Below, piece by piece: positions 37,104-45,807 of a stretch of DNA of 64,000 nt. The position numbers were made by a program, and so were the translations under genes. The notes below the pieces were generated by a model, which was not told where the DNA came from, searched no databases, and saw only the letters and a program-made list of their open reading frames with translations. Numbering within the stretch: the first letter of the stretch is position 1; every line of letters begins with the position of its first letter. The DNA comes from an uncultured Flavobacteriaceae bacterium (GTDB taxonomy: Bacteria; Bacteroidota; Bacteroidia; Flavobacteriales; Flavobacteriaceae), in contig CANMXP010000004.1 of assembly GCA_947501845.1 (NCBI GenBank), forward strand, positions 124,001-188,000. Direction: 5' to 3'.

Positions 37104-40100
37104 TTTTCTACTTTTTTAAGTTGTAATTCTGCTTTCCAACTGTATAAAACTGGAACAACAAATAGTGTGATTAAGGCAATGAGCATACCTCCAAAACTTG
37201 GAATTGCCATAGGAATCATAATATCACTACCACGCCCCGTTGATGTTAGAACTGGTAACAGTGCTAATATGGTAGTTGCAGTTGTCATTAAACAAGGTCT
37301 GATACGCTTTTCTCCTGCCTCTATTACTGAAGCTCTAACATCATTCTTGTTCGTTGGCTTATTCCTATCAAATATTTGAGTAAGGTAAGTTGCCATAACA
37401 ACGCCATCATCAGTTGCTATACCAAACAGGGCTATAAAACCAACCCAAACAGCTACACTTAAATTAATTGGATGCATCTGGAATAAGTCTCTTAGGTTTT
37501 CGCCAAAGAAATTGAAGTTTAAAAACCAGTTTTGACCATATAACCAAATCATGATAAAACCACCTGCAAAAGCAACGGCTATGCCTGTAAATACCATAAA
37601 AGAGGTTGCTACTGAACGAAACTGAAAATATAGTATTAAGAAGATAATGAACAATGCCAATGGCACTACAACCGATAAGGTTTTTTCTGCTCGTAATTGA
37701 TTTTCATAAGTTCCTGTGAATTTATAATTAATCCCTTTAGGAACTACTAATTCTCCTGAATCTATTTTTTGTTGAATTAAGGTTTGCGCATTTTCAACAA
37801 CATTAACTTCTGCATACCCATCTAATTTATCGAACAACACATAACCCACTAAAAAAGTATCTTCACTCTTAATGACCTGTGCGCCTTGTTCGTAACGAAT
37901 AGTTGCTAATTCACTCAATGGAACTGGACTTCCTTTTTCTACTGGGATATAAATGTTTTCTAAATCTGAAGGATTGCCCCTTAACTCTCTTGGATAACGA
38001 ACTCTTACTCCGTATCGCTCTCGACCCTCAACAGTTTGAGTTAATACCATACCGCCTACAGCAACTTTTAAAACATTTTGGACATCATCTATGGATATGC
38101 CATAACGTGCCAATTTTTCCCTATCTATATCAATTAACAAATAAGGCTTTCCGACTATTCTGTCAGCAAATACAGCTTCAACTTTAACACCTTCAACTTG
38201 TTTTAAAATATCCTCTAACTGAACACCAAAGGCTTCAATTTGCTTTAAATCTTGTCCTTTAACCTTAATTCCCATTGGAGCACGCATTCCTGTTTGCAAC
38301 ATGACCAAACGTGTTTCTATGGGCTGTAATTTAGGGGCTGATGTAACACCTGGCAACTTAGTTACACGTACAATTTCTTTCCAAATGTCATTAGGGTTGT
38401 TTATTACCGGCCTCCAGTTTCTATAAAATTCTCCATCATTATCTTCAATTAATTGTTCTCTAACTATATCAGAATTAAGAACAATGTTTTTATCAGAGTT
38501 ATTAGGGTTTGCTACAAAACTTCCATCCTTCAATTCAAACAAACCATCTTCGTTAACCCTATAGCGTTGACGCTCTCCATGTAGATTTAACATATATTCA
38601 GGTTTATATTGAATCATATTTTCATACATAGATAATGGAGCTGGGTCTAAAGCAGATTCTGTCCGTCCAGCTTTCCCAACTACGGTTTTAATCTCTGGAA
38701 TGCTTGCCACAGCCATATCTAATTGCTGAAGCACTCGTTTGTTTTCTTCTAAACCTGAATGTGGCATGGAAGTAGGCATGAGTAAAAAAGACCCTTCGTT
38801 TAACGATGGCATAAATTCTTTACCTGTATTTTTCATTATGAAAAATCCACCAATCACGATAAGCGTTGGAATAGATAGAAATAAGATTTTATTAGCTAAT
38901 GCCCATTGTAAAATGCGAGTATAGAATCTTCTAAATAATGTAAACACACCTAATAAGCCAAAGCATATCATACCAACAAAAATGAGATTCCAAAATATGC
39001 TTTTGTCAACACCTAAAGGTCTCCAATATTCAGCAAGAAGAAAGACGATTGTTAATGCTGAGATTACAATATTTATAAGGTTCGCTCTTTTTTCTAAAAG
39101 TTGTCCATTAAATTTTAATAAGGCTGTAATGCCAAATGCTATCAATATAAGACCGATCCAATATCCAGATATTATTGTTGCAATACCAATTATGATTAAA
39201 AGCCCATTTACTACATAACTAAAGGTCTTTTTTATATTCTTCTTTCTAAATAGAAATGCCGCAAATGGTGGTATCAGGAATAAGGCAACTATTATAGAAG
39301 CCGTTAAAGCAAAGGTTTTTGTAAATGCCAATGGTCTAAACAATTTTCCTTCTGCACCTATCATTGTAAACACAGGAATAAAACTTATAATAGTGGTCAT
39401 TACTGCGGTTACAATAGCCCCTGAAACTTCAGCAGTTGCATTATAAACCACAGTATTTATTGGTAGCTTATTTTTGTTTTCATCTAAGTGTCTTATTATG
39501 TTTTCTGAAAGAATAACACCAACATCTACCATCGTACCAATAGCAATAGCAATACCAGATAAGGCTACAATGTTTGCATCAACTCCAAAGAGTTTCATAG
39601 CTATAAACACCATTAAAACAGCAACAGGTAGTAAACCAGAAATAAGAACTGAAGCTCGTAAATTGAACACCATAATAATGATGACCAAAATTGTTATCAA
39701 TATCTCTAAAGTTAAAGCTTCATTAAGTGTCCCTAACGTTTCTTGAATCAATTCTGTTCGGTCATAAAAAGGTACAATAGTAAGTTGAGACGTTCTTCCA
39801 TCACTCAATACTTTTGATGGTAACCCAGAACTTAACTCACTTATTTTTTCTTTTACATTTGTGATGACTTCCATTGGATTTGCTCCATATCGAGCTACAA
39901 CTGCTGCTCCAACAACTTCAGCACCTTCCTTGTCCAAAACACCTCGTCTTGTTGCTGCTCCTAAAGACACATTTCCTATGTCTTTAATTCTAATTGCTGT
40001 AAAGTCTTCAGAAATTATAACAGCATTTTCTATATCTGCAATGGATTTTATATAGCCTAACCCTCGAACCAAATATTCAGCCTGATTAATCTCTAAGGTT

Positions 40101-40813
40101 TGTGCGCCTATATCTTTATTGCTTTCTTTTACTGCCTTTACAACATGATGCAAACCAATATTGTATTGTCGCATTAACTCAGGATTAACATCGACTTGGT
40201 ATTCTTGAACATACCCACCAATCGAAGCAACTTCTGAAACACCACTTGCTGATGACAAAGCATACTTTACATAGTAATCTTGAATACTCCGTAATTCATG
40301 TAAATCCCAACCACCAGTTACATTTCCGTTTTCATCACGTCCTTCAAGGGTGTACCAAAATATTTGACCTAAGCCAGTAGCATCTGGACCCAAAGCTGGA
40401 TTTACACCTTCTGGAAGTAATCCACTTGGTAGTGAGTTCAATTTTTCAAGAATCCGACTTCTACTCCAGTAAAATTCTATATCTTCTTCAAAAATGATAT
40501 AGATACTGGAAAAGCCAAACATTGATGAACTACGAATGGTTTTCACTCCTGGTATTCCTAATAATGAGGTGGTCAATGGGTAGGTAATTTGGTCTTCAAT
40601 ATCTTGTGGAGAACGACCATCCCATTTAGTAAAAACGATTTGTTGATTTTCCCCAATATCAGGGATGGCATCAACGGCTACAGGGTTACTTGGTAAAAAG
40701 CCAACATCCCAATTAAAAGGAGCATTTACAGTTCCCCAACCTATAAAAAGAACGAGCAATAAAACTGCTACAAGTTTATTTTCTATTAAAAATTTTATGC
40801 TTTTATTTAGCAT
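37100..40813 (-). CDS. cusA: CusA/CzcA heavy-metal RND efflux pump
   Basis: A 1237-residue inner-membrane proton-driven pump. RND features are the N-terminal LVAVLLLVLFIGWG helix, FTKWDGRSPQDIEDQITYPL and MFGFSSIYIIFEED in the porter domain, the mid-membrane motif IAIGTMVDVGVILSEN, and FGIATDDGVVMATYLTQIF in the second half. The first half of the membrane region has extra hydrophobic segments (FSYVVNGLLIIIGIATIISG), so the protein is about 180-190 residues longer than E. coli CusA. Such longer CusA forms occur in Bacteroidota. Copper or silver is favoured by its neighbours. Confidence 0.95.
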   Translation of the reverse strand: MLNKSIKFLIENKLVAVLLLVLFIGWGTVNAPFNWDVGFLPSNPVAVDAIPDIGENQQIVFTKWDGRSPQDIEDQITYPLTTSLLGIPGVKTIRSSSMFGFSSIYIIFEEDIEFYWSRSRILEKLNSLPSGLLPEGVNPALGPDATGLGQIFWYTLEGRDENGNVTGGWDLHELRSIQDYYVKYALSSASGVSEVASIGGYVQEYQVDVNPELMRQYNIGLHHVVKAVKESNKDIGAQTLEINQAEYLVRGLGYIKSIADIENAVIISEDFTAIRIKDIGNVSLGAATRRGVLDKEGAEVVGAAVVARYGANPMEVITNVKEKISELSSGLPSKVLSDGRTSQLTIVPFYDRTELIQETLGTLNEALTLEILITILVIIIMVFNLRASVLISGLLPVAVLMVFIAMKLFGVDANIVALSGIAIAIGTMVDVGVILSENIIRHLDENKNKLPINTVVYNATAEVSGAIVTAVMTTIISFIPVFTMIGAEGKLFRPLAFTKTFALTASIIVALFLIPPFAAFLFRKKNIKKTFSYVVNGLLIIIGIATIISGYWIGLILIAFGITALLKFNGQLLEKRANLINIVISALTIVFLLAEYWRPLGVDKSIFWNLIFVGMICFGLLGVFTLFRRFYTRILQWALANKILFLSIPTLIVIGGFFIMKNTGKEFMPSLNEGSFLLMPTSMPHSGLEENKRVLQQLDMAVASIPEIKTVVGKAGRTESALDPAPLSMYENMIQYKPEYMLNLHGERQRYRVNEDGLFELKDGSFVANPNNSDKNIVLNSDIVREQLIEDNDGEFYRNWRPVINNPNDIWKEIVRVTKLPGVTSAPKLQPIETRLVMLQTGMRAPMGIKVKGQDLKQIEAFGVQLEDILKQVEGVKVEAVFADRIVGKPYLLIDIDREKLARYGISIDDVQNVLKVAVGGMVLTQTVEGRERYGVRVRYPRELRGNPSDLENIYIPVEKGSPVPLSELATIRYEQGAQVIKSEDTFLVGYVLFDKLDGYAEVNVVENAQTLIQQKIDSGELVVPKGINYKFTGTYENQLRAEKTLSVVVPLALFIIFLILYFQFRSVATSFMVFTGIAVAFAGGFIMIWLYGQNWFLNFNFFGENLRDLFQMHPINLSVAVWVGFIALFGIATDDGVVMATYLTQIFDRNKPTNKNDVRASVIEAGEKRIRPCLMTTATTILALLPVLTSTGRGSDIMIPMAIPSFGGMLIALITLFVVPVLYSWKAELQLKKVEK

Positions 40814-40921
40814 TGTGCATGATTATTAAACAGTTAGACATTGATGTTAGAAAAACATCGAATACAACAAATTATCCTTATAGTGCATGGACTATAGGAT
40901 AAACAGTCTATTGTTCAAAAA

Positions 40922-41335
40922 TCAAATTAAATAGGTCTCGTCAAGCTTGAAGATTTGCCTTATGACGAGTGGCGGTTTGTATTCTTCGTAAGAAGATACA
41001 CTTTCATTTAAACCTTCAAAAAGGTTAATATAAGTAGATATAAATGAAGCTATAAATACTTGTTGGTCGAAAGTTAATTTATCAAAAGATATTTTTAACT
41101 CATCCTGACCTTCAATAGTAATTTGTTCATCTGTACAACAATTCTTTTTTGTAACAGCACAATCAGTACTTGAAGGGTTTTGCATTTCCATACCACAACC
41201 TTTTGCTTTATGGAATACAGCAGTCTCAACCAAAGTATCTCCGCAATAGTGCATATCTATTGTAAATGACATTGTAGAAAATAATACTACAAAAGCCATT
41301 AAAAACGACATTATTTTATGGAATACTTGTTTCAT
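40922..41335 (-). CDS. HYC_CC_PP family protein (copper-cluster small exported protein)
   Basis: A 137-residue exported protein with a signal peptide MKQVFHKIMSFLMAFVVLFS and the three signatures that name the family: MHYCGD, KKNCCTDEQ, and the YKPPL near the C-terminus. Such proteins occur beside heavy-metal efflux genes in Bacteroidota; the Cys and Met residues (KGCGMEM) suggest metal binding. It is the first gene of the minus-strand copper cluster, 108 bp before the pump gene. Confidence 0.88.
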   Translation of the reverse strand: MKQVFHKIMSFLMAFVVLFSTMSFTIDMHYCGDTLVETAVFHKAKGCGMEMQNPSSTDCAVTKKNCCTDEQITIEGQDELKISFDKLTFDQQVFIASFISTYINLFEGLNESVSSYEEYKPPLVIRQIFKLDETYLI

Positions 41336-41343
41336 ATCTGATA

Positions 41344-41351
41344 CAAAGGTA
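41344..41351 (-). promoter_or_regulatory. -7 promoter element of the copper cluster
   Basis: TACCTTTG on the minus strand matches TAnnTTTG and ends only 8 bp before the first ATG of the cluster. The predicted transcript would have almost no leader. Confidence 0.5.
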
Positions 41352-42139
41352 TAAAAAATTAAGAACTCCTTATTTTGTTTAACATAAGTTTAGATGTCCT
41401 ATTAGAAGAATCAATAGGGTAAATTGTTGTACTACTAAATATACATTAAAAAAATCTAATATGGGTATAGTCCACCCCGTGCCGTATTTTGTTTAGCCTA
41501 TTCGAAAGAAATACAAATCTTTAGAATATAAATATTTATTTAGGCTGCTTTATCTAAAAGGGGGAGCGTCAGCTCCGACTTTTGACTGTCAAAAAAACTA
41601 AAAAGACTCAATGATTTAGCCATTGTTGAATAGATACACAAATCCCAAGGGAGAAAATCAGTTAAAATACTGAAAATCAACTATTTAAAATTCTATTCTT
41701 GAATTTCGGACAAGCTGTTTTGACTTCAAAAAGCCTTGCCAGATTCCAAGTTTCTACACTTGAAAAATATAGGGGATACTTCCCTACGACCTGCATTTAT
41801 ATCAAGAACTTTCAACTATGTAGGATTGCGATACGGATTCCAACCGCTCTTCAAATTTCTCCGCTATGTTTCCCTGTTATTGCAAAGGTGCAGATATTAA
41901 ACCCTCTAAGACCCCAACCAAGCATATTTGTGGATGCTCGTCCTTGGTCTGACTCGGCATGTCTCCATGTCCCAGTATAGTTTCCCTAAAATTAAGGTTA
42001 ATATTAGCCTTAAAGGGTCAAAATTAACAAATAGTAAGTTAGAAAAAAAAAGTATTAAAATTCTACAAACAATAAAACATAGTACTTTTATTTTCAATTA
42101 GTTATAATATAACTATAAAATCAACAAAAAGGAGAATAT
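41352..42139. other. ORF-poor, GC-richer stretch between the copper cluster and the integrase
   Basis: No convincing gene. Two overlapping frames (41699-41980 plus, 41906-42097 minus) are mutually exclusive and protein-unlike. The part at about 41700-41990 is clearly richer in G+C than the surrounding DNA. Self-complementary pieces include GGAGC-GTCA-GCTCC (about 41562-41575), TTTTGAC-T-GTCAAAA (41580-41594) and AGCAT...ATGCT (about 41920). On the minus strand, a short frame reading MAKSLSLFSFFDSQKSELTL ends near 41540. Options are a structured RNA or a decayed insertion; I cannot decide. Confidence 0.45.
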
Positions 42140-43876
42140 TTATAGTTTATACTTTTGCAGTCTTGACTGTACATCTTCAATAGTTACCTTTCTATGTTTT
42201 TTTAATTTATCTGTATTTGCCCATTGGGTTTGTCTTTTTTTAGCATCAACAACGTGCAATGTTAAACTATCCATTAAATACAATTCATCCTCAATAGGTA
42301 ATTTGTAACTAATTGTAATTTCAAACAGTTTACTTTCGGGCTTCCATTTTACCAGTATGTTCTTTATAAACTTTCTAAATGTTTTTTGTCTTTCCAAAAA
42401 AGGTAGTTTTAAAGCGAGATACCCCTTAAAAACAGCGTCGGTGTAATTCTTCATAAAACCAGGGTGTGTATCTTCAAAAGGGTAATCTATATATGAATGA
42501 GCGATATTTGTTAGTTCTTCAATTTCTCTTAAAATATTTGTATCTCCTTTCAGCGATTTCAAGCTTTCCTCGATATTAGCTTTCTTTATTTTAATCTCAT
42601 TTGCCTTACTATCTAACCTTTTAACTTGTCTTAAATATTGTACTTTATTATAAGTGCGGTCAGCAAGATAATTTTCTACACTTAGCTTGTTATTTTCTAT
42701 GTTTTTTAAGTCAGCTTCGAGACTTTTAATTCTTGTTTGGAGTTCTTCTCGTTTATCTGAATTATTATCAGAAAATGATTCCTTAACTGTACTGTAGAGA
42801 TTTCCATATATTAATTTAGTTATTATTGAATCAAGTACATTAACTGGAATGTATTTAGAATTACACTTTTTTTCCTTGTACCTTTTTCCTGCACAACCAT
42901 AATAGTTTTCAAGTTTATTTGAACGCCCATTAAGTGATTGACCGCAACCGCATTGGAGTAATGGAGTAAGTAAATATTTATGGTCTGTATTTTTGCCTCT
43001 TAGAGAGCCTTTGTTTCTGTTTATATAACTATTATTAGCTTTTTCCCATTTTACTGGGTCAACTATTAAAGGAACATCGAAAAATTCATCCCTCCAACGT
43101 CTTTTCCCTTTGTAAATTGGATTTCTAATTATTTGTAAGATTGTGCCAGTTGTCCAAGTTGAATCAGACTTTTTATATACTCTTGTTTCATTCCTACCTT
43201 TATGAATTATTTTATTAGTGCCGCCTATTTTATTGTATCTTGTTTGCACATTATTATCAATTAACCAATTTCTTATCTCTGAAGATGTTTTACCTTGTAT
43301 GAAGTCATCAAATATCTTTTTAACTATTTTAGATTCACTTTCGTCAGGCTTTAGATAACTATTTTCATCTTTAGTATATCCATAAGGTAAAACAGCACCG
43401 TTTACCTTTCCTTCTCTTGCTTTTGACCTTAATGTATCTTTAATTTTAATAGAAGTTAAGTCAACAAAAAATTCATCTGTTGCAGATAAGATATTATGTA
43501 AAAGTTTAGAGTGAGGGTCATTCCAATCAAACCTACCTGATTTAAAATATAATTCAATATCTTTTCTTTTGATAATAGCTAAAAACTTATGCTTAGTTTC
43601 ATCATTTCTATATAATCTACTCGTATCATAAGCAAAGACAGCTTTGATTTTAGAATCTTTAGCACTTATTTTTTGTAGCATGTCCATCATAACAGGTCTA
43701 TCCTTTAAGTCAAGCTTCCCTGAACTGGTGTCTTCAATAAATAATACGGGTTCTAAATTAAGTTCTATAGCCTTTAAATTACCCTGATTCTTTTGTTCGT
43801 CAATTGAAGTAGAATCCCTATCTTTATTATCCTGAGATTTACGACAGTATATCGCTAATTGCTCCATAATTTCCAC
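42140..43876 (-). CDS. Large serine recombinase, the element's integrase
   Basis: A 578-residue site-specific recombinase. The N-terminal catalytic domain has LAIYCRKSQDN (Ser14 predicted as nucleophile) and the AVFAYDTSRLYRNDETKHKF segment. The recombinase domain follows (LPYGYTKDENSYLKPDESES; SGEIRN-like SSEIRNWLIDN). A zinc ribbon (LLQCGCGQSL ... YYGCAGKRYKEKKCNS, about residues 275-310) precedes a long coiled coil (LQTRIKSLEADLKNIENNKL). Size and domain order are those of phage-type large serine integrases. The start is 57 bp from the right junction, the usual place beside attP. No directionality factor is recognised. Confidence 0.96.
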   Translation of the reverse strand: MEIMEQLAIYCRKSQDNKDRDSTSIDEQKNQGNLKAIELNLEPVLFIEDTSSGKLDLKDRPVMMDMLQKISAKDSKIKAVFAYDTSRLYRNDETKHKFLAIIKRKDIELYFKSGRFDWNDPHSKLLHNILSATDEFFVDLTSIKIKDTLRSKAREGKVNGAVLPYGYTKDENSYLKPDESESKIVKKIFDDFIQGKTSSEIRNWLIDNNVQTRYNKIGGTNKIIHKGRNETRVYKKSDSTWTTGTILQIIRNPIYKGKRRWRDEFFDVPLIVDPVKWEKANNSYINRNKGSLRGKNTDHKYLLTPLLQCGCGQSLNGRSNKLENYYGCAGKRYKEKKCNSKYIPVNVLDSIITKLIYGNLYSTVKESFSDNNSDKREELQTRIKSLEADLKNIENNKLSVENYLADRTYNKVQYLRQVKRLDSKANEIKIKKANIEESLKSLKGDTNILREIEELTNIAHSYIDYPFEDTHPGFMKNYTDAVFKGYLALKLPFLERQKTFRKFIKNILVKWKPESKLFEITISYKLPIEDELYLMDSLTLHVVDAKKRQTQWANTDKLKKHRKVTIEDVQSRLQKYKL

Positions 43877-43912
43877 ACTAAAATATGGTTAAAGATAGGG
43901 ATTAAAATTTTT

Positions 43913-43937
43913 GTTTTACACAAATTTGTTTACAGCA
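43913..43937. other. Right attachment-site junction of the element (attR)
   Basis: Core CAGCA at 43933-43937 is shared with the left junction at 18434-18438. To its left is the element arm (minus strand TGTAAACAAATTTGTG), which mirrors the left arm; to its right is host sirtuin sequence encoding KKHLVVLTG. Confidence 0.9.
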
Positions 43938-43966
43938 CCTGTAAGTACGACTAAATGTTTTTTCAT
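43916..43966 (-). pseudogene. cobB: Severed 5' end of the sirtuin gene
   Basis: ATG 43966 reads MKKHLVVLTGA, the expected first beta strand and start of the GAG motif of a Sir2 protein, and then runs into element DNA (VNKFV, stop at 43916-43918). The native codons are 43966-43934. The rest of the gene is 25.5 kb away at 17787-18437 in the same orientation. The native promoter must lie in the 82 bp shared with the divergent trmH gene. Confidence 0.92.
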
Positions 43967-43987
43967 ACGATAAAAGTAGTTATTATT

Positions 43988-44015
43988 TGTCATTCCAGCT
44001 AAGCGAAGAATCCAC
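43988..44015 (+). repeat. Dispersed intergenic repeat, GTCATTC/GAATCT family
   Basis: TGTCATTCCAGCTAAGCGAA followed by GAATCCAC, in the gap between the sirtuin start and trmH. It is related to the copies near 13.08, 50.39 and 52.2 kb. Confidence 0.6.
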
Positions 44016-44048
44016 ACTTTTTTATTAAATTAGATATTTTACTAAAAT

Positions 44049-44705
44049 ATGGTCGATTTAAAACTTTTAGAGCATTTAGAAACCTATTTAACAGAAAATC
44101 GTAAAGCGCGTTTTGAAAAGGTGCTATCTCAACGGACTAAACATTTTACGGTAGCTACAGAGGATGTTTATCAATTGCATAATACAAGTGCTGTTATACG
44201 TAGTTGTGATGTGTTTGGTATTCAAGAGGTAAACATTGTTGAAGAGCAAAACTCGAAACGTATAGACAGAGAGATTGCTATGGGTGCTCAAAAATGGGTA
44301 GATTTAAATAGATATCATACAGTAAGCGATTGTATTTCCAGTTTAAAAGAAAAAGGGTATCAAATTGTAGCTACAACACCCCATAAAGACGATTGCGAAT
44401 TACATGCGTTTGATGTCACTAAAAAATCATGTTTTTTCTTTGGAAAAGAAACCGATGGATTATCTCAGGAAGTGCTAGATGCTGCCGATTGCTATTTAAA
44501 AATACCAATGGTTGGTTTCACCGAGAGTTTAAATATATCGGTATCAGCAGCCATTATTTTACAGCATGTCACTTCTAAATTAAGACAAACCAATATTAAT
44601 TGGCAATTAACAGAAAAAGAGGTTTTGGAAAAACGTTTAGATTGGATTACAAAAACGATTAAAAGTTATGATGAGATCGTTGCCCGTTTTTATAGTCAGC
44701 AATAA
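44049..44705 (+). CDS. trmH: TrmH-family tRNA/rRNA 2'-O-methyltransferase
   Basis: A 218-residue SPOUT methyltransferase. The tRNA-binding N-terminus has VLSQRTKHFTVATEDVYQLH, followed by HNTSAVIRSCDVFGIQEVNI, the TrmH hallmark. The SAM-binding trefoil-knot motifs CFFFGKETDGLSQEVLDAAD and IPMVGFTESLNISVSAAIIL are intact. The close match to TrmH favours Gm18 methylation of tRNA, although rRNA targets are possible in this family. It was the divergent neighbour of the sirtuin before the element was inserted. Confidence 0.9.
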   Translation: MVDLKLLEHLETYLTENRKARFEKVLSQRTKHFTVATEDVYQLHNTSAVIRSCDVFGIQEVNIVEEQNSKRIDREIAMGAQKWVDLNRYHTVSDCISSLKEKGYQIVATTPHKDDCELHAFDVTKKSCFFFGKETDGLSQEVLDAADCYLKIPMVGFTESLNISVSAAIILQHVTSKLRQTNINWQLTEKEVLEKRLDWITKTIKSYDEIVARFYSQQ

Positions 44706-44746
44706 TTTTTGTAATTTTAAAACCATTAATTAATAATCTGTTAATC

Positions 44747-45274
44747 ATGCATATAGCTTTTTATGTAATGGCCACAATTATTGGTCTATTTGTTATTTTA
44801 GCACTTATAGCTCCCAAAAAAACTCAAGTAAGTAGAAGCATATTAATAAAAAAAACGCTTCCAGAAGTATTTCAATACTTAAAACATATAAAAAATCAAG
44901 ACAATTGGTCTCCTTGGAAAAAGAAAGACCCAGATATGAAACAAGAATTTATTGGTAACGATGGTGAAATTGGATTCACGGTTAAATGGGAAGGTAATAA
45001 AGATGTTGGTATAGGAGAACAAGAAATTTTAAATATTGTCGAAAATGATCGTGTAGAATCTAAATTACGTTTTTATAAGCCTTGGAAATCGGAGTCTGAT
45101 GCTTTGTTAAGTGTAAATGATGCTGGTGACGGAAATACGAAAGTGACTTGGGGATTTACAGGAGTTAATAAATTACCCGCAAATATTTTTATGATGCTTT
45201 ATAATGTTGATAAGCACATCGGTAAAGATTTTGAAGAGGGTTTAGCAAGTTTAAAAGAAATTTTAGAAAATTAG
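44747..45274 (+). CDS. SRPBCC (START-like) family protein
   Basis: A 175-residue protein with an N-terminal membrane helix (FYVMATIIGLFVILALIAP) and a SRPBCC fold: SRSILIKKTLPEVFQYLKHI, NWSPWKKKDPDMKQEFIGND, and VTWGFTGVNKLPANIFMMLY. Such proteins bind hydrophobic ligands; the ligand here is unknown. It lies 41 bp after trmH and 5 bp before the VOC gene, so at least the latter is co-transcribed. Confidence 0.85.
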   Translation: MHIAFYVMATIIGLFVILALIAPKKTQVSRSILIKKTLPEVFQYLKHIKNQDNWSPWKKKDPDMKQEFIGNDGEIGFTVKWEGNKDVGIGEQEILNIVENDRVESKLRFYKPWKSESDALLSVNDAGDGNTKVTWGFTGVNKLPANIFMMLYNVDKHIGKDFEEGLASLKEILEN

Positions 45275-45279
45275 AAACT

Positions 45280-45657
45280 ATGGATAATAATATGGTAGGT
45301 TGGTTTGAGATTCCTGTAACTAATATGGATCGGGCTATAGCCTTTTACAATGCGGTATTCAAAATAGAAATACAAGCACAAGATTTTGGAGGGACTTTAA
45401 TGGGATGGTTTCCTTTTAGTGAAGGTAAGCCAGGAGCTGCAGGCTCGCTAATTCAAAATCAGGCTTATCAACCGAGTGATAAAAAAGGAACATTAGTATA
45501 TTTTAATTCTAAAGATGTTGATAACGAATTAAGTAGGATAGAAGGTGCAGGAGGACAGGTTGTTCAAACTAAAACACAAATCTCGCCAGATATAGGTTAT
45601 ATGGCTATTTTTATAGATAGTGAAGGAAATAGGATAGCGCTGCATTCCAGAACATAA
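45280..45657 (+). CDS. VOC (glyoxalase-like) family protein
   Basis: A 125-residue single-unit vicinal-oxygen-chelate protein: MVGWFEIPVTNMDRAIAFYN at the start, GTLVYFNSKDVDNELSRIEG, and GYMAIFIDSEGNRIALHSR at the end, with an acidic residue (Glu7) in a usual metal-ligand position. It probably acts as a dimer. The substrate is not evident. It directly follows the SRPBCC gene. Confidence 0.88.
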   Translation: MDNNMVGWFEIPVTNMDRAIAFYNAVFKIEIQAQDFGGTLMGWFPFSEGKPGAAGSLIQNQAYQPSDKKGTLVYFNSKDVDNELSRIEGAGGQVVQTKTQISPDIGYMAIFIDSEGNRIALHSRT

Positions 45658-45807
45658 AAATATGTTATTAAGAAGCCAGTCTGTCTATAGGCAGGTGGGA
45701 ATGTGTGAAGAATTTAAACACTGCTTTTAGTTTTAATAGGGGTAAGTGTACTGAGGTTCTGCTCTTACTTTGGCTACGCTCTACAGGTTGTCCAGAATGA
45801 TTATTTT

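Larger units (their letters stand above)
18437..43935. mobile_element. 25.5-kb serine-recombinase integrative element carrying defence and copper-resistance cargo
   Basis: Boundaries are set by the split sirtuin gene, whose two pieces join in frame at a shared TGCTG core; the length between equal core points is 25,499 bp. The large serine recombinase (42140-43876) begins 57 bp inside the right end. Cargo from left to right: an HTH protein, small resolvase, ArdA, repeat-rich non-coding DNA, small membrane and lipid-anchored proteins, XRE regulator, an unknown coupled pair, a nuclease-NACHT protein, a seven-gene copper cluster, and an ORF-poor GC-richer stretch. No relaxase, coupling protein or type IV secretion genes are seen, so transfer would need help from another element. 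Confidence 0.93.

Noticed and set aside
41699-42097. Two overlapping frames (93 aa plus, 63 aa minus)
   Set aside because: They exclude each other, start weakly, and lie in a stretch that looks like structured or decayed DNA.
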